From Nocardia mikamii NBRC 108933 (GTDB lineage Bacteria > Actinomycetota > Actinomycetes > Mycobacteriales > Mycobacteriaceae), in assembly GCF_001613505.1 (NCBI RefSeq), contig NZ_BDCM01000008.1:62001-126000 (forward strand): 64,000 bases of DNA. The letters are read 5' to 3'. Of the stretch, positions 63,640 through 64,000 are shown piece by piece; positions within the stretch are counted from its first letter, which is position 1; the number at the start of each line of letters is the position of its first letter. Under the pieces are notes generated by a model, which saw only the letters and a program-made list of their open reading frames with translations, searched no databases and was not told where the DNA came from. A program made the translations under genes and the position numbers.

Positions 63640-63999
63640 TCAGCTCGCCTGTGCCGGTTCGGGGTGCGGAGCCGGTTGCGCGGCGCGGTGGCGCAGCAGT
63701 ACCAGGCCCAGCAGCGCGGCCGCGAGGCTGAAACCGGCGCTGATCCACGCCCCGTAGGACATGGCCGTGGTGAACGCCGACTTCGCCGGTTCGCCGAAGC
63801 CGAGAGCGAAGGCGTTGCCGATGTTCTCGCGCGCCGCCGCCGGGACGTCGGCCGGCATGTGCGAGGTGAACACGCCCGCCAGCACACTGCCGAGCACCGC
63901 GATGCTGACGGCCATACCCACCTGCTGGATGGTGTCGTTCATCGCCGAGCCCACACCGGCGTGCTCGAGCGGGATCGCGCTCATGATCGCGGCATAGGC
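63640..63999 (-). CDS. MFS transporter, C-terminal part (5' end outside window)
   Basis: The frame is open to the right edge; about 119 residues are visible. LEHAGVGSAMNDTIQQVGMAVSIAVLGSVLAGVF is the characteristic late helix of DHA2-type exporters, where the related complete gene has STLMNIVNQAAGSIG. One more helix (WISAGFSLAAALLGLVLL) precedes a polar Pro-rich end. The N-terminal helices are outside the window. Confidence 0.85.
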   Translation of the reverse strand, partial: AYAAIMSAIPLEHAGVGSAMNDTIQQVGMAVSIAVLGSVLAGVFTSHMPADVPAAARENIGNAFALGFGEPAKSAFTTAMSYGAWISAGFSLAAALLGLVLLRHRAAQPAPHPEPAQAS

Positions 64000-64000
64000 C

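Overview
The window is high-GC actinobacterial DNA, most likely from a mycolic-acid-producing member of the Mycobacteriales; Nocardia is the best guess and Rhodococcus or Gordonia are possible. The case rests on a mabA-inhA pair, a hemH (coproporphyrin-type ferrochelatase) directly after it, an Rpf-type transglycosylase, methylmalonyl-CoA mutase mutAB-meaB, an EspR-like regulator, a LigC/PrimPol pair and a KstR-type operator. No rRNA, tRNA, CRISPR array or insertion sequence was seen.

Layout. 0-5.5 kb: moxR (truncated by the window edge), a DUF58 protein and a VWA membrane protein, then mabA, inhA and hemH. 5.5-10.3 kb: a membrane-anchored glutamate-synthase-like flavoprotein, a trypsin-like protein with an altered catalytic triad, a pyridoxamine-phosphate-oxidase-like protein, a GNAT protein and a conserved hypothetical. 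10.3-25.4 kb: accessory metabolism, comprising an arylsulfatase, an AlaA-like aminotransferase with a divergent HxlR regulator, a steroid/lipid pair (SDR and FadD) behind a KstR box, two NAD-dependent oxidoreductases, a TetR/Gfo-Idh-MocA pair, a secreted GH27 alpha-galactosidase coupled to a dienelactone-hydrolase-like lipoprotein, and DUF3097. 25.5-27.2 kb: NfeD plus SPFH. 27.3-32.3 kb: a three-gene cluster of a sugar-type binding lipoprotein, a single-chain double permease and a TPR membrane protein, with no ATPase. 32.3-33.1 kb: an rpf gene with a long leader.

33.1-37.5 kb: a sulfur-scavenging operon (SsuA/SsuB/SsuC-like importer and LLM flavin monooxygenase) preceded by a 25-residue putative leader peptide. 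37.6-39.8 kb: IclR, MarR-like and TetR regulators. 39.8-46.1 kb: a TVP38 protein and mutA-mutB-meaB. 46.1-50.9 kb: an amidohydrolase and nucleoside hydrolase, the EspR-like regulator, a FAD monooxygenase with a divergent TetR, and DUF2784. 51.4-56.6 kb: a zinc-ribbon SDR, an alpha/beta-hydrolase with a divergent TetR, and an acyl-CoA dehydrogenase overlapping another TetR. 56.6-60.6 kb: PolDom and LigC, a cold-shock protein, and a second SPFH/NfeD-like module. 60.8-64 kb: a 14-helix MFS exporter, two unknown genes and the end of another MFS gene.

The backbone (moxR to hemH, the hypothetical at 9.4 kb, NfeD/SPFH, TVP38-mutAB-meaB) follows the order I recall for M. tuberculosis Rv1479-Rv1496. 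Here it is split by accessory blocks rich in regulator/enzyme divergons, many with visible palindromic operators. Start codons were chosen from ribosome-binding sites, operon overlaps and family N-termini, and often differ from the longest open frame.
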